Source of the DNA: Gammaproteobacteria bacterium
Lineage (GTDB): Bacteria > Pseudomonadota > Gammaproteobacteria > Pseudomonadales > Halieaceae
DNA: 64,000 nucleotides
Direction of reading: 5' to 3'
NCBI GenBank assembly: GCA_030427485.1
Contig: JAUICG010000026.1
Span: forward strand, 1-64,000
This document shows, one piece after another, positions 8,095-16,617 of this stretch. The first letter of the stretch is position 1, and each line of letters opens with the position of its first letter. The notes beneath the pieces were generated by a model. The model saw only the letters and a list, made by a program, of their open reading frames with translations, was not told the origin of the DNA and did no database searches. Position numbers and translations under genes: made by a program.

Positions 8095-8966
8095 CACACT
8101 CCTGCAGTATCAAGGGCGTCCAGAACCTGGGCGTGGTAGCGCTCATCCAGAGTCGTCAAGGGCAGGCGAATCCCCGGACCGATGAGCCCGCGCTGGTACA
8201 GGGCCCACTTGACGGGAATCGGGTTCGACTCCAGAAACAGCGCCTTGTTCAACGGTGCCAGACGGGCGTTTATCGCCTCAGCCTCAATCCGATTTCCCGC
8301 CAGGGCTTGTGCACAAAGCTCCGCCACCAGCGCGGGGGCAACATTGGCGGTTACCGAGATATTGCCGCTGCCACCGGCGAGCATCAACTCCATCGCGGTC
8401 GGATCGTCGCCGGAATATACCGCCATCGACTGGCCGCAACGCTGGATAAGGTCCGCGCCGCGCACGAGATCCCCGGTAGCGTCTTTTATGCCGACGATAT
8501 TGTCCAGTTCCGCCAGCCGGATAACGGTGTCGTTGCTCATATCGACAGCGGTGCGTCCCGGCACATTGTAAAGTATCTGGGGTACTGTCACCGCATCGTT
8601 GATAGCCTTGAAATGCTCATAGAGACCACGCTGCGTGGGGCGATTATAGTATGGCGTCACCAACAGGCAGGCAGCGGCGCCGGCAGCGGCGGCCGCCTCG
8701 GTCAGTTCTATCGCCTCCCAGGTAGAATTTGCGCCGGTTCCCGCTACCACGGGCATGCGCCCGGCAGTGTGCTGGACACAGAATCTGATCACCTCACAAT
8801 GCTCACTCACATTGAGTGTAGCGCTCTCCCCCGTCGTGCCCACGGCACCCACTCCGGCGGTTCCCGCCTCCAGGTGCAAATCCAGAAGCCGCGCCAGCGC
8901 CTCCCAGTCGACACCACCATCGGCGGACATCGGGGTAACCAGAGCGACAATACTGCCGGTAATCAT
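8094..8966 (-). CDS. dapA: DapA, 4-hydroxy-tetrahydrodipicolinate synthase
   Basis: This aldolase condenses pyruvate with aspartate semialdehyde, the first committed step of lysine/meso-DAP synthesis. At 290 aa it aligns with E. coli DapA without visible gaps at the active site: Thr44 and Thr45 (VGTTGES), Tyr133 and Arg138 (YNVPGRT) and the Schiff-base Lys161 (VGIKDATG) have the same numbers. The start ATG has a GGAGAG box about six bases upstream. It heads the operon with bamC and the MBL hydrolase. The window thus carries DapD, DapE and DapA in two separate loci about 6.5 kb apart. Confidence 0.96.
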   Translation of the reverse strand: MITGSIVALVTPMSADGGVDWEALARLLDLHLEAGTAGVGAVGTTGESATLNVSEHCEVIRFCVQHTAGRMPVVAGTGANSTWEAIELTEAAAAAGAAACLLVTPYYNRPTQRGLYEHFKAINDAVTVPQILYNVPGRTAVDMSNDTVIRLAELDNIVGIKDATGDLVRGADLIQRCGQSMAVYSGDDPTAMELMLAGGSGNISVTANVAPALVAELCAQALAGNRIEAEAINARLAPLNKALFLESNPIPVKWALYQRGLIGPGIRLPLTTLDERYHAQVLDALDTAGV

Positions 8967-8995
8967 TTACTCTCTCCGCTTCATGACTATTGGGG

Positions 8996-9020
8996 CGCGA
9001 GTCTGGGGCCCGCACTCGCG
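8996..9020. other. Hairpin in the dapA / DUF3806 divergent spacer
   Basis: A perfect 7-bp inverted repeat (CGCGAGT at 8996-9002 and ACTCGCG at 9014-9020) with an 11-base loop, followed on the + strand by a run of G rather than T. It lies between divergently read genes, so it is unlikely to be a terminator. It could be a leader hairpin of dapA or simply GC-rich sequence. Confidence 0.3.
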
Positions 9021-9124
9021 GGGGGGAAGCCCGCCATTATCCATGACGGCACCAGGATAACAACCATGTAGGCTAAAATGAACGGAGGCGGGATACACCC
9101 CGTCCAACAGCGGAGAGCGAGACT

Positions 9125-9631
9125 ATGGCCAGCAAATTTGCGATCCCCCTGGCACTGCTGCTGTGCAGTTGCTGGTTCGCCGTCCCGGGCATGGCTGAGC
9201 AGCCTGTCCGCATCGGCGAGTTGTCCAGCCTGGACAGGCAGTACATGGCACAGCAGCGCCAGCACCTGCAGGATCTGGCAGCGAGCAAACTCGGCCGCCG
9301 CTTCAACGGTGACAAAGAGCGCGATCTCGAACTGCTACAGGTACTCCTGGACCAGCAGCTGGTCCGTGGCGACCAGGTGCGAGAGCTGCAGGCCATGGGC
9401 ATCATAATGGGCGACCTGTTGGCATCAGACCTTGGTATGCACTGGGTGATCTACGAGGATAACGCCGGACGCAGTCGCGCCCTGCGATTCCAGGACAGCG
9501 ACCACTATCTGTTCCCGGTGACGATGATCGCCAGGCGCCGGGAAGTGGGCAACCAGACTCCCGTCGCGACCATCTACCAGAAGGCTTACGATATTATCGA
9601 CGGGAGCAGGACCACTCAGCCTTTGCGGTAG
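9125..9631 (+). CDS. DUF3806-type exported protein
   Basis: A 168-aa protein with a cleavable-looking N-terminal signal (residues 1-23, ending PGMAEQ). The mature part has a helical segment (residues 35-90) and then a compact region with GDLLASDLGMHWVIYED, SRALRFQDSDHYLFPVTMI and ARRREVG. This layout matches the uncharacterised DUF3806 family as I recall it. No enzymatic motif is visible, and the molecular role is unknown. The start is supported by GGAGAG upstream of the ATG, and a TAAAAT hexamer at 9074-9079 could be a -10 element. It stands alone between the divergent dapA operon and the lipid-transport operon that begins 63 bases later. Confidence 0.62.
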   Translation: MASKFAIPLALLLCSCWFAVPGMAEQPVRIGELSSLDRQYMAQQRQHLQDLAASKLGRRFNGDKERDLELLQVLLDQQLVRGDQVRELQAMGIIMGDLLASDLGMHWVIYEDNAGRSRALRFQDSDHYLFPVTMIARRREVGNQTPVATIYQKAYDIIDGSRTTQPLR

Positions 9632-9694
9632 CACATGGTATTTGCGGCACACAGCCAGTAGACTTATGGTTCCCGTACCAGCCAGCGAAGCGGC

Positions 9695-10825
9695 ATGAGC
9701 TCACAGCCACCTGAATACGTTTTACACGACGACGAACAGGGCACTGCCACGCTGGCACTCAGCGGTGAGTGGCAGCAGGGACAGCACCCCGTGAGTTTCA
9801 ATCGCGTGGCCGGTGAACTGGCAAGTTTCAACCTGACCCGACTCAAGGCTGACGGCTCGTCGCTGGACGACTGGGATTCCCTGCTGATGGGCTTTTTGCT
9901 GCAATGCCATAACTTCTGCAGCGCGCAGGGTATCGCATTTGAAATGCACCGCATGCCCAACGGAGTGGAACAGCTACTCGCGGTAGCCACGGCCGTCGAG
10001 GCGCGGCCGGCGGATCCCCCGGAAACCGCCTCCTGGTTCTCGGGATTCGAACCCGGCCGGCTGGCGCGCGAACTTACCGCTTACCTGAAGGAGTCCCTGG
10101 CATTTACAGGCGAGGTGACCATCGCGCTATCGCGCCTGATCCGCGGCAGGGCCAACACGCGTTTCGTCGATTTTATGACCTTTTGCTATCAGGCGGGGCC
10201 GCACGCATTTGCCATTATCAGCCTGACCAGTGTGCTGGTCGGCATGATTCTGGCCTACCTGGGCGCAGTACAGTTGAAACAATTCGGTGCCGAAGTCTAC
10301 GTTGCCAACCTCGTCGTAATTGGTATGTTACGGGAAATGGGCGTATTGATGACCGCCGTGGTAATGGCGGGGCGCACGGGGGCAGCCTACGCCGCCCAGT
10401 TGGGAACAATGCAGACCAACGAAGAAATCGACGCCATCACCACGATGGGTATCTCACCGATAGAATTCCTGGTGCTGCCAAGGATGCTGGCGCTGATCGT
10501 CATCATGCCCCTGCTGACACTGTACGCCGACCTGCTGGGTATTATCGGCGGCGGCATCGTGGCGGTTGGCATGGGCATAACCCCGATCCAGTACATTATC
10601 CAGGGCGAGACCGCGCTGACATTTCCCCATATCGCAGTGGGCCTGTTGAAAGCGCTGGTGTTCGCCGTGCTGATCGCCATTGCCGGGTGCCGGGCGGGCA
10701 TCAATTCCGGCAGGAGTTCTGCCGCGGTTGGTCAGGCGGCGACCAATGCCGTGGTTACCGCAATCGTTTACCTGATCGTCGCGGATGCGGCGATCAATAT
10801 TATTTTTCAACAGCTGCGAATATGA
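9695..10825 (+). CDS. MlaE-family ABC transporter permease with N-terminal STAS-like extension
   Basis: Membrane permease of an MCE-type lipid transporter, 376 aa. Residues about 140-376 are the MlaE/YrbE domain with five to six hydrophobic segments and the diagnostic stretch MAGRTGAAYAAQLGTMQTNEEIDA. Residues 1-125 form an extra cytosolic domain. Its hydrophilic alternating pattern (TATLALSGEW, then DWDSLLMGFLLQC) resembles a divergent STAS/MlaB-like module. That would combine in one chain what the Mla system keeps as separate MlaB and MlaE. First gene of a four-gene operon; its TGA overlaps the ATG of the ATPase (ATGA). Confidence 0.85.
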   Translation: MSSQPPEYVLHDDEQGTATLALSGEWQQGQHPVSFNRVAGELASFNLTRLKADGSSLDDWDSLLMGFLLQCHNFCSAQGIAFEMHRMPNGVEQLLAVATAVEARPADPPETASWFSGFEPGRLARELTAYLKESLAFTGEVTIALSRLIRGRANTRFVDFMTFCYQAGPHAFAIISLTSVLVGMILAYLGAVQLKQFGAEVYVANLVVIGMLREMGVLMTAVVMAGRTGAAYAAQLGTMQTNEEIDAITTMGISPIEFLVLPRMLALIVIMPLLTLYADLLGIIGGGIVAVGMGITPIQYIIQGETALTFPHIAVGLLKALVFAVLIAIAGCRAGINSGRSSAAVGQAATNAVVTAIVYLIVADAAINIIFQQLRI

Positions 10826-11607
10826 CAGGCACAGATCCACAGCCAGCGCAGATCGAGGTCCGAGACCTCACCATGGCCTACGGAACCTCGGTGATCCAGC
10901 GCGACCTCAACTTCGCCATTAACGAGGGCGATATTTTTGTCATCATGGGCGGCAGTGGCTGCGGTAAAAGTACACTGCTCAAACACATGCTGGGCCTGTT
11001 CAAACCCAGCAGCGGCGACATTCTGTACGATGGCGCCAGTTTCTTCCAGGCCAGCGACAGCGAGCGGGGCGCGATGCGCCAGCGCTGGGGAATTACCTAT
11101 CAATCCGGCGGTCTATTCAGCGCCATGACACTGGCTGAGAACATCACACTGCCGCTGGAACTGTACACCCGCTACACGCCTGCCGAAATCGCGGAAATCG
11201 TCGCCTACAAGCTGGCGCTGGTTGGCCTCGCCGGATACCAGTCCTACTACCCGTCGGAGATCAGCGGGGGCATGCAGAAGCGGGCCGCGCTGGCGCGCGC
11301 GATCGCGCTGGACCCACAGATCCTGTTTTTCGATGAACCATCCGCCGGACTGGACCCGATCAGTTCGCGCCTGCTGGACGAACTGATCGTACAGATAAAG
11401 GAGTCCATGGGCGCCACCGTGGTAATCGTCACACACGAGTTGCCCAGTATTTTCGCCATTGCGAATAACTCGGTGTACCTTGACAACATCAGCCACACGA
11501 TGATCGCCTACGGCAATCCCGCCGACCTTCGCGACCACAGTGACGAACCGGTGGTGAGGCAATTCCTGACACGCAGCGCCACAGCCGCCAATGAGGACAA
11601 GCCATGA
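10822..11607 (+). CDS. MlaF-family ABC transporter ATP-binding protein
   Basis: A 261-aa ATPase that would energise the MCE lipid transporter. Motifs are Walker A GGSGCGKST (residues 43-51), a Q-loop region (TYQSGGLFSAMTLAEN), signature SGGMQKR, Walker B ILFFDEPSAGLDP and the H-loop VTHEL. The FSAMTLAENITLPL and SGGMQKRAALARA stretches are characteristic of MlaF/Mkl proteins. The ATG at 10822 overlaps the permease stop by four bases. An open frame continues far upstream but is antisense-quality reading of the permease and is not used. The end overlaps the MCE gene by four bases. Confidence 0.92.
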   Translation: MTGTDPQPAQIEVRDLTMAYGTSVIQRDLNFAINEGDIFVIMGGSGCGKSTLLKHMLGLFKPSSGDILYDGASFFQASDSERGAMRQRWGITYQSGGLFSAMTLAENITLPLELYTRYTPAEIAEIVAYKLALVGLAGYQSYYPSEISGGMQKRAALARAIALDPQILFFDEPSAGLDPISSRLLDELIVQIKESMGATVVIVTHELPSIFAIANNSVYLDNISHTMIAYGNPADLRDHSDEPVVRQFLTRSATAANEDKP

Positions 11608-12569
11608 GTGAAAAACAGCAAACTGTCGCCATCGGTGCTTTTGTCCTCGGCGCCGGTCTGATTGCACTGCTAACGCTGATTTACCTGCTGGGTTCCGGTT
11701 TCGGTAAAACGGAGAAAGTGGTTATGGTGTTTGACGGCTCGGTTAAAGGGCTCAACGTCGGTGCTCCCTTGGCGCTGCGTGGTGTAAAAGTCGGAGAAGT
11801 AACTGATATCGACCTGATTCTCGACTCCGCGAAAACCAACGTGATCATGCTGATTGAAGCCAACTTCGATGCCGAGAATATCCAGCGCAAGGGTATTACC
11901 GACACCGACCTCACGGAGGAACTGATCTCCCGAGGCCTGCGCGCGCAACTCAACAGCCAGAGCCTGCTGACCGGTTTGTTGTATGTCGAGCTCGATTTCC
12001 ATCCCGAAAGTGCGTTCAACCTCGAGGATATCGACTCCCCCTACCTCCAGTTCCCCACAATACCGACGAATCTCGAGCGTATTACCAAAAAGCTGGAAGA
12101 CCTCGACATCTCCCGGCTCACTGATGAGTTGGAGAGCATAAGCAGCGGCGTAAACTCACTGGTCAGCAGCAAGCAGTTTCAGCAACTCCCGGCCGACCTC
12201 GCCGACACACTCGAATCTGTGCGCGAGCTGACGACGCAATTGCGAGCGCAACTGGCGACTACCGGCCCCAAACTTGACACCGTGCTGGACGAAACAGCTG
12301 AGACTGTAGCCAGCGCAAATGCCCAGCTCCCCCGGCTTGCGACAATGATTGAAACCAACCTGCAAACGCTCAATGATGCCATTGCCGCCTTCGAGAAGGG
12401 CATGACGGGCATCGATGGGCTGGTGTCCCCGGATTCGGCGACGCTCTACCAGTTAAACATGGCACTGCAGGAGATGACCCGTGCCGGCAGATCGCTACAA
12501 TCACTGTCGAACACTCTGGAAGCACAACCTGAATCACTCCTTCGGGGCAAGCGTGGAGAACCACAATGA
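11604..12569 (+). CDS. MCE-domain (MlaD-like) substrate-binding protein
   Basis: A 321-aa protein anchored by one N-terminal transmembrane helix (residues 10-30, LGAGLIALLTLIYLLGSGF). It carries a single MCE domain at about 37-115 (VVMVFDGSVKGLNVGAPLALRGVKVGEVTD is split by the usual beta-turns), followed by long helices (about 160-310). Proteins of this kind form a hexameric ring or tube that shuttles lipid between inner and outer membranes. The helical C-terminus is longer than in E. coli MlaD (about 180 aa) and may build a longer channel, as in PqiB-like proteins. It is coupled on both sides by four-base ATGA-type overlaps. Confidence 0.88.
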   Translation: MSEKQQTVAIGAFVLGAGLIALLTLIYLLGSGFGKTEKVVMVFDGSVKGLNVGAPLALRGVKVGEVTDIDLILDSAKTNVIMLIEANFDAENIQRKGITDTDLTEELISRGLRAQLNSQSLLTGLLYVELDFHPESAFNLEDIDSPYLQFPTIPTNLERITKKLEDLDISRLTDELESISSGVNSLVSSKQFQQLPADLADTLESVRELTTQLRAQLATTGPKLDTVLDETAETVASANAQLPRLATMIETNLQTLNDAIAAFEKGMTGIDGLVSPDSATLYQLNMALQEMTRAGRSLQSLSNTLEAQPESLLRGKRGEPQ

Positions 12570-13162
12570 AGCAGAAAATCCTGGCGCTGACCGCGACGTT
12601 TACACTGGGGCTGCTACTGGCGGGCTGCGGCAGCAGTCCACCCAACAACTATTACCTGCTGTCCGCCCACGACTTCAACTCCGCGGCCGGCGAGACCCCC
12701 TCGGTGGGCGTCGGACCGATTGAAATTCCCGCCTACCTCGACCGCGACAGCATCGTTTACAACCGGATCGGGAATTCCCTGCAGGTCGCCAGCCTGGACT
12801 TGTGGGCTGAGCCGCTGGTAAACGGGGTGCAACGCGTGCTGGTGCTCAACCTGGCGGGACTGTTGAACACGCAGGATGTGCAGTCCTTTCCCTGGCACCC
12901 GCAGCGCGCGCCACAGTACGGCGTAAAAGTCAGTGTACTGCAACTGGAAGCCGCGGAGCGGAAGGTGCTGCTCACCGCGGAATGGCTGGTCACCCGGCCG
13001 GGCAGCGCAACGCAGGTCAAGCGTCGCATCAGTCAACTCCAATCCACCCTGTCCGCGGACTCGCCCGGTGCCGGGCAGGTGGCCGCCGCGTACAGCGACT
13101 TGCTCTACCAGCTCAGTGAGCTTATAGCCGCGGCCATCACGGCGGACATTTCAACGCGCTAG
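12566..13162 (+). CDS. PqiC-like ABC-type transport auxiliary lipoprotein
   Basis: A 198-aa lipoprotein with signal peptide and lipobox LLLAGC (Cys21). The mature domain begins with SPPNNYYLLS, then VGVGPIEIPAYLDRDSIVYN and ASLDLWAEPL. These match the ABC_trans_aux/PqiC family (PF03886), outer-membrane lipoproteins that dock MCE tubes at the outer membrane. Being last in the permease-ATPase-MCE-lipoprotein operon supports that role. Substrates are likely phospholipids or other hydrophobic molecules, but this is inference. Its stop overlaps by four bases the stop of the convergent SDR gene. Confidence 0.85.
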   Translation: MKQKILALTATFTLGLLLAGCGSSPPNNYYLLSAHDFNSAAGETPSVGVGPIEIPAYLDRDSIVYNRIGNSLQVASLDLWAEPLVNGVQRVLVLNLAGLLNTQDVQSFPWHPQRAPQYGVKVSVLQLEAAERKVLLTAEWLVTRPGSATQVKRRISQLQSTLSADSPGAGQVAAAYSDLLYQLSELIAAAITADISTR

Positions 13163-13923
13163 AAATCATCCGGTCGCAGCATCGCATCGGAGCCCCCGTC
13201 AACGAAAAACAGGGAGCCGCACAGGTAGTTCGCTTCATCGCTCAGCATAAAGCGCATCACATTGGCGATGTCAGCCGGCTGAGCGGTTCTGCCCACCGGA
13301 ACGGTGTCACCGAACTCTTTCATTGCGCCGCCGAACTCGGCGTCGGCGTAGACGCGCTCGGTCAGCGGCGTCATCGTGATGCCCGGGGCCACCGCGTTCA
13401 GGCGCACGCCGGCGGCGGCATACTCCACCACATGGCGGCGCATCCACATGGTTACCGCGCGCTTGGAGCCTGCGTACGCGGTGTGGCCGTCGCGGGCGTC
13501 TATTTCGGCGCAGGCCGCATCCTCGTCACCCGCCAGGCAGGCCTGGACATAGGAGTCATCGGAAGGAACCATCGGCGCGGAGTTCGACGAGACAAATAAC
13601 ACGCTGCCCTGTTTCTTTTCCAGCAGGTCGCGCAGGCCTTCCACTGTGGCGATCACGGCGAAAAAATTTACTCTCGTTATCAGTGACAGGGGTTTGGCAA
13701 CTGGCGGTAGCCCTGCACAGGGAATGAAAGCGTCAAGACCATCCGGCGCGAGCGCCCGCACACCCTCGATCGCTGCCTCCCGTCCCTCCGCAGTGGACAG
13801 GTCGGCAAGGATGTCTCCCTCCTTGATATCCACCGAAATCACCTTGTGCCCCGCGGCGAGCAGTTGCCGTTTCAGTTCCGCACCGATGCCTGTCGCACCC
13901 CCTGTCATTGCATATATACGCAT
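13159..13923 (-). CDS. SDR-family oxidoreductase (3-alpha-hydroxysteroid dehydrogenase-like)
   Basis: A 254-aa short-chain dehydrogenase with cofactor motif TGGATGIG near the N-terminus and the catalytic Ser (VSSNSA) and YAGSK (Tyr/Lys) motifs. The C-terminus (YLCGSLFFVDGGSDAMLRPDDF) is typical of SDRs. The short second strand ending VDIKEGDILADL, and an insertion before YAGSK with an acidic DGHTAY segment, resemble bacterial 3-alpha-hydroxysteroid dehydrogenase/carbonyl reductase and related hydroxy-acyl SDRs. The Asp after strand two suggests NAD(H). I chose the ATG at 13923 (MRIYAMTGG) because GGAAA precedes it. ATGs at 13938 and 13947 are alternatives. Confidence 0.82.
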   Translation of the reverse strand: MRIYAMTGGATGIGAELKRQLLAAGHKVISVDIKEGDILADLSTAEGREAAIEGVRALAPDGLDAFIPCAGLPPVAKPLSLITRVNFFAVIATVEGLRDLLEKKQGSVLFVSSNSAPMVPSDDSYVQACLAGDEDAACAEIDARDGHTAYAGSKRAVTMWMRRHVVEYAAAGVRLNAVAPGITMTPLTERVYADAEFGGAMKEFGDTVPVGRTAQPADIANVMRFMLSDEANYLCGSLFFVDGGSDAMLRPDDF

Positions 13924-14057
13924 AGTCGTTTCCATCATTGCTGCCACAGTATTGTTCTGAGCGAGCGTTGATTCTGAACAGTGTCGGGCGTTTCTTCCAG
14001 TGGAAGCCCCGAAGGAATGTGCCGGACGACCAATTTTTAATACCGCTATACCTGTCT

Positions 14058-14762
14058 TTACAGGCTGCGCCCGGCACCCCGGGGTTTGTCAGACAACAGG
14101 ATTTCGTCGCCCACCCCTGACATCGCTGCCGGATCCTTGTTGCGGGCGTTGCCGACACTTTGCGACAGCGGCCTCAGCAGCAGGGGAACTTTCAGTTCGC
14201 TGCGAAAAACTGCATCATCCGGAGCGATCGCCTGACTGTTATCCAGCCAACGTGTCCGTTCGTCTTTATCCAGTATGACCGGCATCCGCTGGTGCCACGG
14301 TTTGAATGCCGGCGCCGCCGCGGTCGTCACCAGCGTACAGGACAACAGCGGCGCGTCGCCTCCCTCCCAGACATCCCACAGCGCCGCCACCGCCAGCGCC
14401 CGTTGCTCGCTGGAGATCAGCCAGGGCTTCTTGACACCTTCCTCCGCGCGCCACTCGATAAAGCCGCTCATCGGAACCAGCCCCCGCTGGCGCCGAAAAG
14501 GGCCGCGAAAAGCCGGGCTTTTCGCCAGCGTCTCGCTGCGGGCGTTGAACATCGAGTAGGCCTGGCTAACCTCCTTCGCCCAGGACGGCGTCAGCCACCA
14601 GCGAGCTGTATCGATGACTGGCCCGGCATCGCCGACCCGCAGCAGGGACACCTGCTCGGTCGGCGCCACATTGACTGCCGGGGGCAGGGACAAATCAATA
14701 CCCAGGTCCCGCAGCAACTGCTGCAGTCCGGGACTGTCGATGACATTGAAACGGCCGCACAT
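14058..14762 (-). CDS. yedK: SRAP-family protein (YedK/HMCES-like abasic-site protein)
   Basis: SRAP (SOS-response-associated peptidase) proteins use the N-terminal Cys2, exposed after Met removal, to form a thiazolidine crosslink with abasic sites in single-stranded DNA. The sequence shows MCGRF at the start, FNARSET (the conserved Asn), GFIEW (catalytic Glu) and PWHQRMPVIL (conserved His), the full active-site set. Its 234 aa fits the family. No LexA-type operator was recognised upstream, so SOS regulation is not shown. It is divergent from the DUF35 gene; the 150 bases between them hold no recognisable element. Confidence 0.93.
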   Translation of the reverse strand: MCGRFNVIDSPGLQQLLRDLGIDLSLPPAVNVAPTEQVSLLRVGDAGPVIDTARWWLTPSWAKEVSQAYSMFNARSETLAKSPAFRGPFRRQRGLVPMSGFIEWRAEEGVKKPWLISSEQRALAVAALWDVWEGGDAPLLSCTLVTTAAAPAFKPWHQRMPVILDKDERTRWLDNSQAIAPDDAVFRSELKVPLLLRPLSQSVGNARNKDPAAMSGVGDEILLSDKPRGAGRSL

Positions 14763-14912
14763 GCGGGCACTCTGCCCAAAGTCGGCGACCAGGGCAAGTG
14801 GAGGTCTGTCATAGTAGACCCGCCGGGATTTGTCCCGGTGCAGGGGAATGCCTCCTTGCCTCGGTGCTCCAGCCAGTAGTACCCTGTCCCACGTTTTTTC
14901 CCGGAGTCAACC

Positions 14913-15347
14913 ATGAGCCAAAAACCGCAGGTCCCCGCCATCGAAGGCTGGCACACCATGGGGGCGCAACCGCACCTGATAGGCACACAGTGTGAACGTT
15001 GCGGCACGTATTTTTTCCCCAAGCAAAGTGACTACTGCCGCAATCCACAGTGCGACAGTACCGATTTTCGCGAGGTGGAGCTGAGCCGTACCGGTCAGAT
15101 CTGGAGTTACACCAACGCCTGTTACAAACCGCCTGCGCCGTACGTCGCACCGGAGCCGTTCGTACCCTTTACCATTGCCGCGGTACAACTCGAGAAAGAA
15201 CAGATGGTTGTGCTCGGACAGGTCATCGAGGGCGTGACGGTAGAGGACCTGAAAGTCGGAATGCCGATGGAACTGGTTCTGGAGGCGCTGCACGAAACCG
15301 ACGACGACATCAAAGTCACCTGGAAATGGCAACCCCTGGGTCAATAG
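14913..15347 (+). CDS. Zn-ribbon / OB-fold DUF35 protein, thiolase partner
   Basis: A 144-aa acyl-CoA-associated protein. A rubredoxin-like zinc ribbon is formed by Cys27, Cys30, Cys42 and Cys47 (CERC...YCRNPQC). An OB-fold follows (about 58-140). DUF35 proteins bind acyl-CoA and act as obligate partners of thiolase-fold enzymes, including Ltp-type retro-aldolases of steroid side-chain degradation and thiolases of ketogenic pathways. The thiolase-like gene starts 28 bases downstream, so the two products very likely form one complex. Upstream is a short AGGAG-less spacer; the ATG is chosen by family length. Confidence 0.9.
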   Translation: MSQKPQVPAIEGWHTMGAQPHLIGTQCERCGTYFFPKQSDYCRNPQCDSTDFREVELSRTGQIWSYTNACYKPPAPYVAPEPFVPFTIAAVQLEKEQMVVLGQVIEGVTVEDLKVGMPMELVLEALHETDDDIKVTWKWQPLGQ

Positions 15348-15375
15348 CCGCCAACTGAATCTGGAGTAGCACTCA

Positions 15376-16563
15376 ATGTCCAATGAAATTGCCATTCTCG
15401 GCGTCGGCATGCACCCCTGGGGCAAGTGGGGCCACAACTTCGTCCAGTACGGTGTCGCCGCTGCCCGCGAGGCACTGGCCGATGCGGGCGTTCCCTGGCA
15501 GGACATCTCGTTTGTATCCGGCGGTGCCACCATACGCTGCGGTTACCCCGGTTATGTGGCGGGCGCCACGTTCGCGCAGGCGCTGGGCTGGCAGGGTGCA
15601 GAGGTCAATACCTCATACGCTGCGTGCGCTTCAGGTTCGCAGGCTCTGGCGGCAGCGCGCAACAAGATCCTGTCTGGCGAATCCGACGTCGCGCTGGTCG
15701 TGGGCGCGGATACCACGCCCAAGGGCTTTCTCGCGCCGGCGGGCGGCTACCGCCCGGACGACCCCGACTGGGTGCGCTTCTACCTGGGCATTACCAATCC
15801 CACCTATTTCGCGCTGTACGCCCGGCGCCGCATGGACCTGTACGGCGATACGCTTGAAGATTTCGCAGCGGTCAAGGTCAAGAACTCGCGGGTGGGCAGC
15901 AAGAACCCACGCGCGCGCTATCGCAAGTGCTTCAGCGCCGAGGACGTCGCCGCATCGGCAATGGTCGCCGACCCCTTGCGCCTGATGGATATCTGCGCGA
16001 CCAGCGACGGCGGCGCGGCGCTCATCGTATCCAGCCTCGAGTATGCGCGCAAAATCGGCAAGGCCAATGCCCCGCGTGTCGCGGCCATCTCCACGGTGAC
16101 GCCAACCTTCGCCAGCAGCGTGGTGGAGATGCCCGATATCGCCACGGATTCCGCGGCGGCGGCCGGCGTCGAGGCACAGGCTTATCGCGCCAGCCTGCCG
16201 GTCAAGGCCTACGAGGAAGCGGGACTGGGTCCATCCGACGTGGACCTCGCCGAGGTGTACGACCTGTCCACCGCACTGGAACTCGACTGGATCGAAGACC
16301 TGCAGCTGGCCCCACGCGGCGAGGCGGCGGCACTGTTGCGCGCCGGCGACACCACCCTGGGCGGGAAAATACCGGTCAACGTCTCCGGCGGCCTGGCCTG
16401 CTTCGGTGAAGCGGTCCCGGCACAGGCCCTGGCGCAGGTCTGTGAGCTGACCTGGCAGTTACGCGGCCAGGCCGGCGACCGCCAGGTAGCGGGCGCACGG
16501 GTCGGGATCACGGCCAATCAGGGCCTGTTCGGGCACGGCAGTTCGGTGATCGTCAAGTGCTAG
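15376..16563 (+). CDS. Thiolase-fold acetyl-CoA acetyltransferase / lipid-transfer-like protein
   Basis: A 395-aa thiolase-superfamily enzyme. Cys84 sits in YAACASGSQAL, the position of the nucleophile. The usual GHP motif after the NxxGG segment is replaced by FGEAVPAQ, and the C-terminal region reads NQGLFGHGSS rather than the CxG of biosynthetic thiolases. This pattern places it with SCP-x/Ltp-like thiolases or aldolases rather than with FadA or PhaA. With the DUF35 partner just upstream it probably cleaves or forms a carbon bond on a CoA-bound side chain. Steroid or branched-lipid catabolism is suggested by the nearby SDR, flavoprotein and MaoC genes but not proved. Confidence 0.82.
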   Translation: MSNEIAILGVGMHPWGKWGHNFVQYGVAAAREALADAGVPWQDISFVSGGATIRCGYPGYVAGATFAQALGWQGAEVNTSYAACASGSQALAAARNKILSGESDVALVVGADTTPKGFLAPAGGYRPDDPDWVRFYLGITNPTYFALYARRRMDLYGDTLEDFAAVKVKNSRVGSKNPRARYRKCFSAEDVAASAMVADPLRLMDICATSDGGAALIVSSLEYARKIGKANAPRVAAISTVTPTFASSVVEMPDIATDSAAAAGVEAQAYRASLPVKAYEEAGLGPSDVDLAEVYDLSTALELDWIEDLQLAPRGEAAALLRAGDTTLGGKIPVNVSGGLACFGEAVPAQALAQVCELTWQLRGQAGDRQVAGARVGITANQGLFGHGSSVIVKC

Positions 16564-16617
16564 GCGATGGTGCCACTCGGGGCTGAATAGCGCATAGAAG
16601 CATTGGGATTGCACTGA

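Noticed and set aside
10183..10821. Upstream extension of the MlaF-like ATPase frame
   Set aside because: It is an alternative frame of the permease, Arg/Gly-rich, and the ATGA junction at 10822 gives a standard start.
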